Of a stretch of 64,000 bases of DNA, positions 1 through 11,828 are shown in pieces. The notes beneath the pieces are model-generated. The model was given only the letters and a program-made list of their open reading frames with translations. It was not told where the DNA came from and made no database searches. How positions within the stretch are numbered: the stretch's first letter is position 1; every line of letters begins with the position of its first letter. The position numbers were made by a program, and so were the translations under genes. The DNA is from Alloascoidea africana (Eukaryota; Ascomycota; Alloascoideomycetes; Alloascoideales; Alloascoideaceae), in NCBI GenBank assembly GCA_030581615.1, contig JAKTTT010000021.1, positions 186,001 through 250,000 of the forward strand, given 5' to 3'.

Positions 1-752
1 TCGGCAACTTTAATGGAAAAGTTAATTATGACCAAGATAGCTAGACTCACAAAGTTTGCCCAAGAGTAGTAGTTCAAAATTTGAACTGACGGAGGATGGA
101 GAATCGTTCCTCTTAGAAGCAAAGCTGAAACGGGAAAACTTGTCAAGTACAAAAAAAGAGAATGCTTCCAAAGCGAAGGCAGACCATATTTTGTCGCGTA
201 CTTTGAATAGTTCAGTCTACCAAGTCCTAACACCAACGAGTAAATCCAAAACCCGAGAGATGGAGCAAGTCCTTTGGCTGACGTTTTCCGATACACAAGA
301 AAACAAAACAAGACCTGTGAGACGAGAATACATTCTTCCAGAGCTAACAAGCTTCTTTCTCCACTTGAGGGGTATACAATTTCCTTCAGTATTTCGTTCG
401 ATTTATCATTCTTGTACAAGACAGACACGTCAAAGTGAGACCGTTTCGCTTCTTCGGCGTTGAAATCCGCTTGATCCAAGGTGCCGTAGAAGGAAGAATT
501 GGAAGAAGATGACCCTGACCCTGAACCGTAAACAACAGTTTCTTCTATAGAACAATCAGGGTTCTGCTTCGATGGGGATTTTTTGGGAAGCAAAGGTCTT
601 GTTTCGGAAACTTTAAGATCACGTTGATCTGCTGTTTTTTTGGTACCCAAAGTCAACTGAAGTGCCAAGATAAACACCGAGGTAGTTAAGACAGCAATCG
701 GGAAGATTAACTCAAGATATCTACACACTCTAAAGTCAGCTTCACATTCCAT
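1..752 (-). CDS. Multi-pass membrane protein, N-terminal 250 residues, runs off the window (possible ABCC-type transporter)
   Basis: Reading down the minus strand from the ATG at 752, a single frame stays open to base 1 (250 codons). A TAG lies in frame two codons upstream, and no other Met occurs in the visible part, so this start is the only one unless an upstream exon exists. A hydrophobic segment at residues ~14-36 is followed by a polar Ser/Gly-rich stretch (~40-95). Four more hydrophobic segments then come in close succession, roughly residues 140-250. This arrangement recalls the N-terminal TMD0 part of vacuolar ABCC transporters (Ycf1/Ybt1 type), but no nucleotide-binding domain is in view, so the family is a guess. 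A TATATATA run (757-764) sits only a few bases upstream of the ATG. The divergent neighbour is the kinesin-like gene at 1215. Confidence 0.55.
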   Translation of the reverse strand, partial: MECEADFRVCRYLELIFPIAVLTTSVFILALQLTLGTKKTADQRDLKVSETRPLLPKKSPSKQNPDCSIEETVVYGSGSGSSSSNSSFYGTLDQADFNAEEAKRSHFDVSVLYKNDKSNEILKEIVYPSSGERSLLALEECILVSQVLFCFLVYRKTSAKGLAPSLGFWIYSLVLGLGRLNYSKYATKYGLPSLWKHSLFLYLTSFPVSALLLRGTILHPPSVQILNYYSWANFVSLAILVIINFSIKVA

Positions 753-1214
753 GGCCTATATATAGACGGTTGGTTCAGTTACCTTTCCTTAAAACAGGTA
801 GAGAAATCATCGTTATCCCAATAGGGACAGCTAGAGGTGTTGTGGTGAACAATCGCCATTCGTTGGAGAAGAGATAAAGGCGAAGGTGTGAAGGTTGCTT
901 TATACTGAATGCCTCTGAGGACTTTTCCAAGATTATGTGCGGCTCCATGGAGATTTTCATAATCATTCTGAGTCGAAAATCCTACTATAAGGTTACAGTT
1001 TTTCCGTCGGAACATGCAATATCGACGCTTGTTGGCGAAAACTTGCCTTATCTGTAACTCTGCGTGGCTACTAAGAGTTACCCGGACATGGAAACCTTCC
1101 TAGGCAACCCTATTGTTTACCTCTTTCCCCATCCAAATGTGTAGCTCTGGGTGTATTCTATAGCATTAATTCTCCCTTCAGGATACCAGTTACATCTTCA
1201 ACAAAGAAACTAGG
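753..1214. promoter_or_regulatory. Divergent intergenic region
   Basis: This separates the minus-strand membrane-protein gene from the plus-strand kinesin-like gene and must hold both promoters. TATATATA at 757-764 is the only clear core element. Two short overlapping open frames on the minus strand (775-1015) show no family resemblance. I see nothing else. Confidence 0.5.
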
Positions 1215-3604
1215 ATGGTAATGCCGTATGAGGATAAGAGTCTGACGTCTTCGTTTTTAGCTTCCCGCCAAAGAACCGACTTCTCCATTCAGGCTTCTTC
1301 TAAAATCCCCGTTCCTAGAGGAAACCAAAGGACCCATACTGATGCACTCAATAACAACTTCACAAGTGCTCATCATGTCGAAAACAGTGTTCCAATGGGC
1401 AAATTTAGCCCTAAAACTCAAAGAAAGTCCATGGGGCATGTGGTTAAAGCAGCTATGACTTCGCTTCCTTCTTCAAACGGTCCCAGGCCTTTCCATCAAC
1501 AGACAAAACAGAGCCCAGTATCTTCAAATAGGCCATTTGGTCGATCAAATAGCAGTGCAAGAATAATAGATCGCCAGAGAATAACAAATGCTCTTAGCCA
1601 TAGACCGAAAACTTCTTGCCTGAACTATCCCCGTCAAAGAGCTAGGAGCGTGAATAGAAAAATCTCCAGGCCGCTGTCTGAGCGATCAAATACTAGTACT
1701 GGCTTAACGAGTTTTGAAAAAGAGGCTATAGAAGCAAGACTCTTACAAGCAGAAAAGAACAGTCAAAATTTGTTAAAGCAAATGAAAACGAAAGAGAAGA
1801 ACAGTGAAGAAGAAATAGCAGCACTACAGAATCAGATAGCTACTCTTGAAAGAGATAAAGAACAACTATACTCGAATAATAGACAACTCCAAGGAGAAAT
1901 GTACAACTTGGAGAGCTCAATTGGCGAGGCTCGTTGCCATTTGGATGAATTACAACGAACAATGAATAAAAAAATAGATACTGCAACCAGGAGTTATGAT
2001 ATGAAATACAAGGAAATGGAGTGGACTTTTGAAAATGAGTATGAGAATATGATAAGGGAGCAACAAAAAGAGCTGGAAGAAATGCAACTTTTCTGGGACC
2101 CTTCTAATGGACAAAACCAAGAAATGAAGAAGTATAAACTTGAACAAGAGGGGTTGAATGAGCAAATAAATACTTTACAACGTAAAGTTCAAGAAACACA
2201 ACTACAAAATGACGAGACTACTTCTATACACCGACAAAATTTATCAAGACAATTTGAAATATACCAAGAAGATCAAACCAAGGCCCTTGAAATTTTTACA
2301 AACGGTTATAATGGAAAGAAAGGTCAGTTGGACAAAGCGCTTGAAAACGTTGCCGATTTAAACAACAAACTGATTCAGCTTGAAACTCATGGGTCTCATC
2401 TGGAAAAGTCAATAACAGACAAAGAAAATCTTTCGAAAGCTCTTAAACAAGCTTCTGGTTCGTTAGAATCCACAGTATCTGATCTCACCCTCACTTTACA
2501 AGATCGAGAACAAAAAGCTGCGCTACTTGAAGTTGACCTAAACAAGGTGAGAGACACTTTCAAACTTCATGAGAGTAAACTTCAAAAAGAATCCACCTTG
2601 AGAAGAAAGCTTTCAAATCTCATTCTCGATTTGAAAGGCAAGAAAATATGTTACGTCAACATTTTAGAAGCGGTAGGAGACTCTCTTCGATTGGAAATGC
2701 CGGAGCAATCAAGAGGGGATACTGATCAAGTGGATGGATCGTTATTAATGATAAATAATACTGGACAGTTTGTTTTTGATAAAGTATTTGATTCAACACA
2801 AACTGCAGAAGGAAAATTTGAGGAAATGGGACACTTTGTGGAAGAAGCTTTGAAAGGCCACTCCATTTCGGTAGTCTTTACGGGCCAATTTGATCAAAAC
2901 TTGTTGCAAGAATGTACCTCAATAATCGAATCAACTGTGGGAAGGCTCAGAATGGCATCTGAAGCTCTACGAACAAAAAAAGGATGGACCTTTGAGTTTC
3001 AGTATCTTCTCAATGGGGTTTCTGAAGGGAATGTGTCTGATTTTCTTAATCCATCTACGCCGGCTTCTATCATAATACAAAATGGGAAACCTCGAGTTTC
3101 AAGTTCTTATGTTACCGACACAGTGACGCTTGGTCGATCACTGAAGAAGTTACAACAGCTGGGCACGTCAAACGTCCTATTCACAGTCAACATTAAAGGT
3201 TCAAGCCCGGAAAGGAAAGCCGAAGTTTACTCAGTCGCTCATATGTTTTACTGTCGCCAAACCCCAGAAGAATTCGAAAGGAGTTTAAGCGGTAATGATC
3301 AACCGTTTTCTAGTGTAAGTGTTTATCTGTCTAGTCTGTGAACTTGAGAACGATCAATTTTACTAACACAAAGACTAGTTGATGAGTTCCCTATATGCAA
3401 CTACCAAATCTTTAACTCTCATCAACATTAAGCCTGAAGTCAAATATTTGGATATTGTTCTACAGTGGTTAACCATCGGATCAAAGGTAAGTACCATTAC
3501 CCTCTAATGCTCATCGAAACTTTCCTCTAATGCTTTTTAAATAGATTAAAAATCAACCAATGCCTCAATCGAAAAAAACCAGAGGAATAAAGTCACGGTC
3601 CTGA
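1215..3604 (+). CDS. Kinesin-14-like protein with a non-catalytic motor-homology domain (Vik1/Cik1-like)
   Basis: Predicted exons are 1215-3314, 3379-3486 and 3545-3604, giving 755 aa. Intron 1 has GTAAGT at 3315 and a perfect TACTAAC at 3361-3367. Intron 2 (GTAAGT at 3487, AG at 3544) has a weaker branch point; without it the protein stops at 3507. Residues 1-170 are basic and disordered, ~170-460 a long coiled coil. From ~461 the neck (LRRKLSNLILDLKG) and motor core align with Kar3-type kinesin-14s, including FVFDKVFDSTQTAEGKFEEM. Where a kinesin has GQTGSGKT this protein reads GQFDQNLLQE (~556-565), and I find no SSRSH or DLAGSE motif. Exon 2 (TLINIKPE) matches the kinesin strand that normally reads like LMFVNISP. 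Known family: Vik1 and Cik1 are ATPase-dead partners of Kar3 in spindle and nuclear-fusion motors. A decayed kinesin is less likely given the long intact frame. Confidence 0.75.
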
Positions 3605-4659
3605 TGCTGGATAAAAAGTTTCATTTTTTTGTTTCGCTTTTAGTATGCTCATAATGCCCATAATGGTTGACATTTTTAAGATTTTGCATTTAAAACATTT
3701 ATTAATAGGAATAATACTGCATGTAAGAGTAGAAAAGGGTAGAAGACACGTCAAGTGGAAGATAGTTTAGTATTAATATCTATATCAGTCCACCTTGTCC
3801 TAGCAGTCTTTGAGAGTTTGTTGAACAAGAGCTTGTGAATAGAAACCAATCATGTCTTAGAGTTCAGCATCTTCCGTATATATAGTGTTCTCTATCCAAC
3901 TGAACACATTGAATAACCAAATACTGTGATTCTTGTTTGTCTGAACACCAAAGCTCCATTTTTCCCTCTATTCCAAGTGTCTTACGCATAACTGAACCTT
4001 TTCCGCTTGACTCAACTTAACGAAGACTGGAGACCCTTTTGACAAATGGGTTGAAACAAAAATCACTACTTTAAATTTCCTTTTGTTAAATATTTGCTAA
4101 TATGCGATGCTCATTCCCAAAAGTCAGTTATCTTGTACAGACATTTCGTACGTCACCTCGTTTGATGACTCTCAAAGGTTTCCCTTAGGATGGCAAATAC
4201 GATACATGAATCGAAAAGTAGAAGAATACGCCACTGCCTGTAAACAACTTTGCTTGAAATTGGCATGATTGGAACTACCAAAACCTCTTAAAGGCGTGAA
4301 AGCCAGGTTCCAATGCTACCATGCCTCGCTTAAATTCAAGAATGCTTTATTCGGGATAAACACAACTCATCTAGGGTTGGTTTGCCTCTTCTTTCAAGCA
4401 TCACTGTTCCATGCGGACCCATTGGCAGTGCTAAACTGGTCCGTGTAGTCTAATAAGCCCTGCTCATCTATGCTCAATCTCCAAGAACAGGGCACTTTTC
4501 AGCTTCGGAGACTCATCTCCCTAAAAAATACTGAAATCTGTAGCCAGCCGCGTGGTTCATGCTGGCTGTTACTCTTCGGGCGGTGTGCGCGTACATCTCA
4601 GCACGAAGAGCTGAAAACTCACTTCGTGTTTGCCATCAACAACCATCTCGACCATCACC
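3605..4659 (+). promoter_or_regulatory. Intergenic region upstream of RPB1
   Basis: About 1.05 kb between two genes on the same strand. The first part is AT-rich; the last ~100 bases before the RPB1 ATG are C/T-rich, as in many yeast leaders. A short open frame at 4470-4736 overlaps the RPB1 start and first intron and looks accidental. No other element was recognised. Confidence 0.4.
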
Positions 4660-7600
4660 ATGTCTGCGTTTCCTTACTCATCGGCCCCTTTGCGAACAGT
4701 GAAGGAGGTGAGTTGATTGCGTGGCGGGTTTATTAGAAAGGGCGACAAATACTAACCAGCCGCTCTGCAGGTGCAATTTGGTCTCTTTAGCCCAGAAGAG
4801 ACTGTAAGTTGAGGATTGTCATACCAACAACATCGGCGACCACCACCACCACCACCACAACAGCAGGCAGCCATGGTCGGGTGTGATTTGGCGGACAGTG
4901 CTAACGCGATTATAGCGCGCCATAAGCGTTGCCAAGATTGAGTTTCCGGAAATTTGGGACGAGGGCAAGCAAAGACCCAGAGATGGCGGGCTCAACGACC
5001 CGCGCTTGGGGACAATCGACAGAAACTTCAAGTGCCAAACGGTAAGCATTTCTGGACGTCGTAGACGCAGCAGCTGGGCAGTATCAGCAGACAGACTCTA
5101 ACGCTCTGGCGCGCAGTGCGGTGAAGGCATGGAGGAGTGTCCTGGGCATTTTGGACACATCGAGCTGGCCAAGCCGGTTTTTCATGTTGGTAAGTGTCGA
5201 CAGGAGAAGCAGCGTACATTTTCTATGTTATTCACACTCTTTTCAGGATTCATGGCAAAGATCAAAAAGACCTGTGAATCGGTTTGCATGCACTGCGGAA
5301 AGTTATTGCTGGATGATGTAAGTTTTGTTCTCTACAGCGACCGTAGAGGCCTTCTCTAACCTTGTGGTGGACAGAATAACCCTGCGTTTGCGCAGATAAT
5401 GAAGATTCGCGACACCAAGAAGCGGTTCGAGGCCGTGTGGAGGGCGTGCAAGACGAAGATGATCTGTGAGGTTGATCTGGTGCTCCCGGGAGACAACCCG
5501 GGCGAGACTCGAGTCGTGTCGCGAGGAGGGTGCGGCAACTCGCAACCGGTGATCAGACGGGACTGTCTCAAGCTGAACGGGACGTGGAAGAAGGGCAAGG
5601 ACGAGGAGGACAGCGGGCAGCCAGACAAGCGGCCCATCACGCCGTCGGAGGTGCTGAACGTGTTCAAGCACATCTCAGCGCGGGACGCGGCGATTCTTGG
5701 GTTTGACGAGGACTACGCGCGGCCGGAGTGGATGCTGCTCACGGTGCTGCCGGTTCCGCCGCCGCCTGTGCGGCCCAGCATTGCGATCAACGAGACGGCC
5801 AGAGGAGAGGACGACTTGACATACAAGCTGGCGGACGTGCTGAAGGCCTCGCAGAACCTGAGCCAGCTGGAGCACGAGGGCGCTCCCCACCACGTTATCG
5901 CGGAGTTCGAGGCACTCCTCCAGTTCCACGTTGCGACGTACATGGACAACGACATTGCCGGGCTCCCGCAAGCGATGCAAAAGTCGGGGCGGCCCATCAA
6001 GTCGATCAGAGCCAGGCTGAAGGGCAAGGAGGGACGGCTTCGCGGGAACCTGATGGGCAAGCGGGTGGACTTTTCGGCGAGAACGGTCATCTCCGGCGAC
6101 CCCAACCTGGACCTGGACCAGGTGGGCGTGCCGAAGAGCATTGCGCGGACGCTCTCGTACCCGGAGACGGTGACGCCGTACAACATCCACAAGCTGACGG
6201 AGTACGTGCGGAACGGGCCCAACGAGCACCCAGGAGCCAAGTACGTGATCCGAGACACGGGCGACCGCATCGACCTGAGGTACCACAAGCGAGCGGGCGA
6301 CATCCAGCTGCAGTACGGGTGGAAAGTAGAGAGACATCTGATGGACGACGACCCGGTGCTGTTCAACCGGCAGCCGTCGTTGCACAAGATGTCCATGATG
6401 GCGCACCGGGTGAAGGTGATGCCGTACTCGACGTTCCGGATCAACCTGTCGGTGACGTCTCCGTACAACGCGGACTTTGACGGGGACGAGATGAACTTGC
6501 ACGTTCCGCAGTCGGAGGAGACGCGCGCGGAGCTGTTCAACCTGTGCGCGGTGCCGCTCCAGATCGTGTCGCCGCAGTCCAACAAGCCGTGTATGGGCAT
6601 TGTCCAGGACACGCTGTGCGGGATCCGGAAGATGACGCTGCGGGACGTGTTTCTCGACTACGACCAGGTGATGAACATCTTGTTCTGGGTGTCTACGTGG
6701 GACGGCGCGATTCCGGAGCCGGCGATCGTCAAGCCCAAGCCGATGTGGACGGGCAAGCAGATGGCGTCGATGGCGGTCCCCAAGGGCATCCATCTGCAGC
6801 GGTTTGACGACCAGAACTCGCTGCTGAGCCCGAAGGACAACGGGATGATGATCCTGAACGGCGAGATCATGTACGGGGTGGTGGACAAGAAGACGGTCGG
6901 CGCGGCCGGCGGCGGACTGATCCACATCATCATGAGAGAGAAGGGCGCGTACGTGGCGGCGGGCTTCTTCAGCAACATCCAGAAGATTGTGAACTTTTGG
7001 CTACTGCACAACGGGTTCTCGATTGGCATTGGCGACACGATTGCAGACGGGGACACGATGAGAGAGATCACCAACACGATCTCGGAGGCGAAGCAGAAGG
7101 TCCAGGAGATCATCCTGGACGCGCAGGCCAACAAGCTCTCGCCCGAGCCCGGTATGACGCTGCGAGAGTCTTTTGAGCACAACGTCAGCCGCGTGCTGAA
7201 CCAGGCCCGTGACACGGCGGGAAGGTCCGCGGAGATGAGTTTGAAGGACCTGAACAACGTCAAGCAGATGGTGGTGTCCGGGTCCAAGGGCTCGTTCATC
7301 AACATTTCGCAGATGTCGGCGTGTGTGGGCCAGCAGATCGTGGAGGGCAAGCGTATTCCGTTTGGCTTCGCCGACCGCACGCTACCGCACTTCACGAAGG
7401 ACGACTACAGCCCCGAGTCCAAGGGCTTTGTGGAGAACTCGTACCTGCGTGGGCTCACGCCGCAGGAGTTTTTCTTCCACGCGATGGCGGGGCGCGAGGG
7501 CCTGATCGACACGGCCGTGAAGACGGCAGAGACGGGGTACATCCAGCGGCGTCTGGTCAAGGCGCTGGAGGACGTGATGGCGCACTACGACGGCACGGCC

Positions 7601-10270
7601 AGGAACTCTGTGGGCGACGTGATCCAGTTCACGTACGGCGAGGACGGGCTCGACGGCGCGCAGGTCGAGAAGCAGACGGTGGACACGATTCCGGGGTCGG
7701 ACGAGTCGTTCGACCGCAAGTACCGCGTGGACCTGATGGACGCGGCCAAGTCGATCAAGCCGTCGGCGGTGGAGTACGGCGACTCGATTCTCGGAGACGT
7801 GGACTTGCAAACAACGCTCGACGAGGAGTACCAGCAGCTGGTGGAGGACCGCCAGTTTTTGCGAGCCAAGGTGTTCCCGACGGGCGACTACAGCTGGCCG
7901 CTCCCGGTCAACATCCGGCGAGTGGTGCAGAACGCGCAGCGGATTTTCCACTGCGACCGTGCGAAGGCGAGCGACCTCGAGATCCCGACGGTTGTGAACG
8001 GGGTCAGAGAGCTGTGCGACAAGCTGCAGGTGATCCGGGGCGAGAGCGAGCTCGTGAAGGAGGCGAACGGGAACGCGACGCTGCTGTTCCGGTGTCTGAT
8101 CCGGTCCAAGCTGAGCGTGAAGCGTGTGCTGGAGGAGTACCGGCTCAACAGCGCCGCGTTCGAGTGGGTGGTCGGCGAGATTGAGGCCCAGTACTCGCGG
8201 GCCATCGTGCACCCAGGCGAGATGGTGGGCGTGATCGCGGCGCAGTCGATTGGCGAGCCGGCGACGCAGATGACGCTGAACACGTTCCACTACGCCGGTG
8301 TGTCCTCGAAGAACGTCACCCTGGGTGTGCCGCGTCTGAACGAGGTGCTGAACGTTGCGAAGAACATCAAGACGCCCGCGCTGACGGTGTACCTGAAGCC
8401 GGAGATCGCGGCGGACATTGAGAAGGCCAAGGTGGTGCAGTCTGCGATCGAGCACACGTCGCTGAAGAACGTGACGGCGGCCACGGAGATCTACTACGAC
8501 CCGGACCCCACGTCGACGGTGATCGAGGAGGACAAGGAGACGGTGGAGTCGTACTTTGTGATTCCGGACGAGGCGGTGGAGGCGAGCCTCGACAAGCAGT
8601 CGCGGTGGCTGCTGCGTCTGGAGCTGGACCGGGCCAAGATGCTCGACAAGCAGCTGACGATGAGCCAGGTGGCGGAGAAGATCTCGCAGAGCTTTGGCGA
8701 GGACCTGTTTGTGATGTGGTCCGAGGACAGCGCGGAGAAGCTCATCATCCGGTGTCGCGTGGTGCGCGACCCAAAAGCGTTCGAGGAGGACGCGGAGGCC
8801 GAGGAGGACCAGATGCTCCGGAGCGTCGAGGCGCACATGCTGGAGAAGATCTCTCTCCGCGGCGTGCCAGGCATCGCGCGTGTGTATATGATGGAGCACA
8901 AGCGGAGTCTGCCGGACCCGGACACGGGCGAGTTCCAGACCAAGATGGAGTGGGTGCTGGAGACGGACGGCGTGAACATGGCGGAGGTCATGGCGGTGGA
9001 CGGAGTCGACCCCAAGCGGATCTACTCGAACTCGTTCATCGAGATTCTGTCCGTGCTGGGCATCGAGGCGACGAAGAGCGCGCTGTACAAGGAGATCATG
9101 AACGTGATCGCGTTCGACGGTTCGTACGTGAACTACCGGCACCTGGCGCTGCTCGTGGACGTGATGACGAACAAGGGCCATCTGATGGCAATCACCCGGC
9201 ACGGCATCAACAGGAACGACACGGGCGCGCTGATGCGGTGCTCGTTCGAGGAGACGGTGGAGATTCTGCTGGACGCGGCGGGCGTGGCGGACCTCGACGA
9301 CTGCCGCGGCGTGTCGGAGAACATTTTGCTGGGCCAGATGGCGCCGCTGGGCACCGGAGCGTTCGACGTGATGGTGGACGAGGAGATGCTCAAGACCGTT
9401 CCGCTGAACTACGAGGCCGGGGTGCAGCCGGTGCTTGGGATTGGGGCGCACGGCGACGAGGGCGGCTCGGCCACGCCATACGACAACCGGTCGCCGGTGT
9501 ACGACGAGGACTTCCGCGGCGGCGAGGACATGGCGTTCTCGCCGGTCGTCCAGTCTGGCGCCGTGGAGAGCGGCGGGTTCAGCGAGTACAGCAAGAGCCC
9601 GTTCCACTCCAGCGCGTCGGCCGCGTCGCCGTTCTCAGGCTTCGAGAACGGATACAGCGCAGCTGGAGGCGACGGGCTGGGGTTCACGCCAACGAGCCCA
9701 GGGTACTCGGCGACGAGCCCAAGTTACTCTCCAACATCGCCGAGCTACTCGCCGACGAGCCCAAGCTATTCGCCGACGAGCCCCAGTTACTCGCCTACGT
9801 CTCCGAGCTACTCGCCTACGTCTCCAAGCTATTCTCCTACCTCGCCTAGTTATTCCCCAACTTCGCCTAGTTATTCCCCAACCTCGCCGAGCTACTCTCC
9901 AACATCACCGAGCTATTCGCCGACCTCACCGAGTTACTCTCCCACTTCCCCGAGTTACTCGCCTACATCGCCAAGCTACTCTCCTACTTCTCCCAGTTAC
10001 TCTCCCACTTCCCCAAGTTACTCTCCAACATCACCATCCTACTCGCCTACTTCTCCCCAGTATTCACCTTCGGCGACGTCGCCACAGTACTCGCCGACAT
10101 CGCCGCAGTACTCACCGACGTCACCGCAGTACTCACCTTCGGGGACATCCCCAGCATATTCGCCAACCTCTCCGCAGTACTCGCCAACTTCTCCCCAGTA
10201 TTCTCCAACATCCCCTGGATATGGCGGTGCTTCTCCTGACTATTCTCAAGAAAGAAATGAAAAGAAATAA
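4660..10270 (+). CDS. RPB1: RNA polymerase II largest subunit Rpb1
   Basis: Six exons: 4660-4707, 4771-4803, 4916-5041, 5117-5189, 5247-5317 and 5375-10270, giving 1748 aa (S. cerevisiae Rpb1 is 1733). The ATG at 4660 gives [20 protein letters not shown], the typical family N-terminus. All junctions keep frame and restore conserved blocks: zinc-binding [24 protein letters not shown], then the clamp. The catalytic metal loop [14 protein letters not shown] places the three aspartates at about 484, 486 and 488. The bridge-helix/trigger-loop region ([17 protein letters not shown]) and foot domains are present. The C-terminal domain starts near residue 1561. Each intron has a CTAAC-type branch point. 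The gene synthesises mRNA in the nucleus. Base composition of exon 6 up to the CTD is far more GC-rich than neighbouring genes. Confidence 0.98.
9704..10240 (+). repeat. Rpb1 CTD heptad-repeat array (21-bp units)
   Basis: The array begins with YSATSPS (9704-9724), followed by fifteen consecutive exact YSPTSPS units (9725-10039). Distal units mostly carry Gln at position 7: YSPTSPQ at 10040, 10088, 10109, 10157 and 10178. Two nine-residue variants, YSPSATSPQ (10061) and YSPSGTSPA (10130), interrupt them. It ends with YSPTSPG and YGGASPD. Synonymous codons differ widely between units, so protein identity is held by selection rather than recent DNA duplication. The CTD is the platform for capping, splicing and 3'-end factors. 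Confidence 0.95.
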
Positions 10271-11828
10271 TAATCAGGTATCCATTTGTAGCAACATCAG
10301 TTGTTGGACAAAATGCTTCTCTATTGTTGTAGAGTGCATTTTCAAGGTATGCGACTAAAAAGTTATTATATTGTTCAGAAGTTAGATTTTTGATTTTGAA
10401 GTATATAAGTTATCCGTTTTAAACGTAATCACTAGTTTAAAGTAGCATGGAAAGAAACAGGACTTGTTCCCTGTACAATTTTAAGACGTATCGTTAGTTG
10501 TAAAGCTAGGATAGTATTTCAGAAATCTGTTTTTCTCACTTTTGTAGGGGAGAAATGGTATCTTAGTGTAAGTGCTACGTAGGTTAGGAGTGGCAAGCAA
10601 GAAATGTTTAACGCCTGAGTTTGTTGAATACAAGTCAATACAGTGGAGCACCATATCCCTAGGAGTTGATCATTTTGAAAGGGCAGAGTTTACTGCTCCA
10701 AAAAACCAGTATTTCGTTAAACTTTGGTCCCTTGGTGCTACAAAATAGATGAAATGAGTGCTTGTAATATTTTTTGGTAGGCTTCTATTATTTGAGAAGT
10801 AGCAAAGAACGAACCGATGAATTATTTCATTCGTAAAAAGGATTTGCCCCTTTTTTGTCCATCCCATTTAGTTGGACTATATGGTAGGTTCTATCAATGA
10901 AGCGTCATATCCCATGATCACAATTGAATCATGCAAGCAAAAGAAATTAATCGTACTAATTAGAATCTAGCAAAAAGGAGCCATTGTTAGCTCTCTATTG
11001 ATGAATTCAAATTGTGTCCAAAAAGATCTGTTGATTTGATCCAGGCGTGTTGCATCTAGACACAATGATTGTATGATTTTGAAAATTAACTGTTAACGTC
11101 CCACTCTCTCCTTTTTCCTCAACATTCATCATTTTTGTCTCATTATGACCGCATAACCATGAGGGTTAGACAATTGACTTCAGAATGCTAATCCACACAC
11201 ACTAGTAAAGATAATGAGCATGAGCATCTCCAGTTTTTCAATAGCTTGAGGCTGTCTCCAAGCTGACCAACCACATTGCGCCAAAACTATGGTTGTCAGC
11301 AAGAGCCCACACTAAGCCGCACATGCTACCGCATTAGGAAAGAATTCAAAATTTCAAAAGTGACTCCATCGATTCTCGTTCTTTTCGACCCTCGACTCCA
11401 TCTTGCACCTTTGAGGTGTATAAATAAACGTTTACCAGCACTGTTATTGCAAGCTTGGAGCAAGCTGTTTATTGAAATAGTAATGTTACAATTCTCAGAG
11501 AGAGAAAGCCATAGTCACTATTGTAATGTCTACAGTCCTTATATAGCACATAAGTTTAAAATGGTCTCCAGCAATGTTGCCCCTGTGTATGAGATAACAC
11601 AGATTATGCGTGGAAATGAAAAAAAAAAGAGGATAGCTCAGCGCTAACACCTTGAAGGTCACTTTTCTCTCGTGTCTTACATGCGGATAGCACAACTGGG
11701 AAAAATATAGGGACTAAGAAAAATACTTATATAAATAATCCAGTTTCACCAAGTCCGTTGCAACTCCTACGTTATCCTCTGACTGTTCTTTTGGTGTGGT
11801 AAATAAAAATATAAAAAAAAAATTCACA
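10271..11828. other. Intergenic region between RPB1 and the CobW-like gene
   Basis: About 1.56 kb, AT-rich. It holds the RPB1 3' flank and the promoter of the gene at 11829. A TATAAATA lies at 11416-11423, but no start codon follows in a coding-like frame. The open stretch 11276-11647 begins without an ATG and resembles nothing I know. Confidence 0.4.

Noticed and set aside
5675-6925. 416-codon minus-strand and other plus-strand open frames within RPB1
   Set aside because: Same cause: GC-rich shadow frames of RPB1.
7382-9607. 741-codon open frame on the minus strand inside RPB1
   Set aside because: It lies antisense to highly conserved RPB1 coding sequence. High third-position GC removes stop codons from the opposite strand; the Arg/His/Val-rich translation has no domain.
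11416-11640. TATAAATA with following AT-rich sequence, considered as a solo LTR
   Set aside because: No terminal inverted ends, target duplication or second copy in the window; not supportable.
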